Part shown: in pieces, positions 63,556 to 64,000 of the stretch
Layout of the letters: the number at the start of each line of letters is the position of its first letter
How positions within the stretch are numbered: the stretch's first letter is position 1
NCBI RefSeq assembly: GCF_001971725.1
Contig: NZ_CP019388.1
Location: 2,294,001-2,358,000 of the forward strand
Source of the DNA: Winogradskyella sp. J14-2
GTDB lineage: Bacteria; Bacteroidota; Bacteroidia; Flavobacteriales; Flavobacteriaceae
Reading direction: 5' to 3'
DNA length: 64,000 nucleotides
Made by a program: the position numbers and the translations under genes
Notes under the pieces: generated by a model
The model's input: the letters and a program-made list of their open reading frames with translations, nothing else
Database searches by the model: none
Told to the model about the DNA's origin: nothing

Positions 63556-63582
63556 CTTCAGTAATATAAAATACAATCTAAG

Positions 63583-63963
63583 ATGAATATTCCATCAGAA
63601 TTAAAATACACCAAGGACCACGAGTGGGTAAAAATTGAAGGAGATATTGCAACAGTAGGCATAACAGATTTTGCTCAAGGAGAATTAGGAGATATCGTTT
63701 ATGTAGAAGTAGAAACCGTAGATGAAACTCTCGATGCAGAAGAAGTGTTTGGCACAGTTGAGGCCGTTAAAACCGTTTCAGATTTATTTTTACCATTATC
63801 TGGCGAAATAATTGAGTTTAATGAATCATTAGAGGACGAGCCAGAAAAAGTAAACACAGATCCTTATGGAGAAGGCTGGATGATTAAGCTAAAAATATCT
63901 GATACATCCGAGGTAGAAGACTTACTATCTGCTAACGACTACAAAGCACTTATTAGTGGTTAA
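63583..63963 (+). CDS. gcvH: glycine cleavage system H protein
   Basis: A 126-aa lipoyl-carrier protein. The hybrid motif [20 protein letters not shown], the segment [14 protein letters not shown] and the lipoylation site [15 protein letters not shown] with the modified Lys63 are intact. It shuttles the methylamine group between the P and T proteins in glycine decarboxylation; those genes are not in the window. Its stop overlaps the start of the next frame by a few bases. Confidence 0.97.
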   Translation: MNIPSELKYTKDHEWVKIEGDIATVGITDFAQGELGDIVYVEVETVDETLDAEEVFGTVEAVKTVSDLFLPLSGEIIEFNESLEDEPEKVNTDPYGEGWMIKLKISDTSEVEDLLSANDYKALISG

Positions 63964-64000
63964 AAAACTTTTGTTTTTAGCTGCGCTAGTCTATACATTT
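63956..64000 (+). CDS. start of a membrane protein gene, truncated by the window end (possibly VanZ family)
   Basis: From a GTG at 63956, overlapping the end of gcvH by 8 bp, an open frame reads [15 protein letters not shown] up to the last base. It looks like a first membrane helix. I recall gcvH followed by a VanZ-family gene in other flavobacteria, but 15 codons cannot prove it. GTT at 63959 cannot start, so GTG 63956 is the best start seen. Confidence 0.45.
   Translation, partial: MVKKLLFLAALVYTF

Overview
The window reads as chromosome of a marine-type Flavobacteriaceae bacterium (Bacteroidota). The evidence is low GC, the Bacteroidota promoter signature (-33 TTTG / -7 TAnnTTTG) at many genes, absence of Shine-Dalgarno sites, and marker genes: the 2435-aa SprA translocon of the type IX secretion system, a complete alternative complex III operon (actABCDEF) followed by coxB-coxA, a hybrid two-component regulator, GH92 alpha-mannosidase, DUF2723/GT117 and LruC lipoproteins. 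No phage, insertion sequence, integrase or CRISPR array was seen.

Layout. 1-4.4 kb: end of a YgiQ radical SAM gene, a PfpI/DJ-1 protein and polA (minus). 4.5-18.6 kb, mostly minus: two paralogous secreted adhesin-like proteins (one ending in a C1q/TNF-like domain, one with YadA-head-like repeats and a self-cleaving S74 chaperone), a small membrane protein, a 1329-aa hybrid sensor/AraC regulator, an aldehyde dehydrogenase (plus), and a TPR histidine kinase with its LytTR response regulator. 18.6-24.5 kb, minus: glycosylasparaginase, sugar MFS transporter and GH92 mannosidase, a small N-glycan salvage set. 24.7-34.1 kb: LruC lipoprotein, metallophosphoesterase, cysteine-less thioredoxin, polysaccharide deacetylase plus GT117 protein, tRNA-Gln followed by partial copies of its own 3' end, and a universal stress protein. 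34.1-38.8 kb: rimP-nusA-infB. 39.3-51.2 kb: respiratory operon actA-F, coxB, coxA. 51.2-64 kb: ruvB, queG, maeB, ruvA-sprA, gcvH and the first codons of a membrane protein.

The most interesting region is 12.7-18.6 kb. The LytTR regulator gene, the S74 adhesin gene and a third promoter with no ORF behind it all carry the same pair of direct repeats (core TTTTTTTAGTGAATG) with a period of exactly 21 bp, placed 31-32 bp upstream of a -7-like box. This is the architecture expected of LytTR binding sites. The ORF-less promoter runs straight into an intrinsic terminator, so it is either a small RNA of about 65 nt or the scar of a lost adhesin cassette. Several of these promoters also share an initiation-region element, GCTATTAATC, and three terminators of the adhesin group share an eight-base loop (AGTAGGGA or TGTAGGGA) on different stems. 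I read this as a compact surface-protein regulatory module: sensor, LytTR regulator, S74 adhesin and candidate sRNA.

Other items of note are an attenuator-like hairpin in the rimP-nusA-infB leader, short dispersed palindromic repeats (one translated as part of polA), and a helix-hairpin-helix tail on the membrane subunit ActC.
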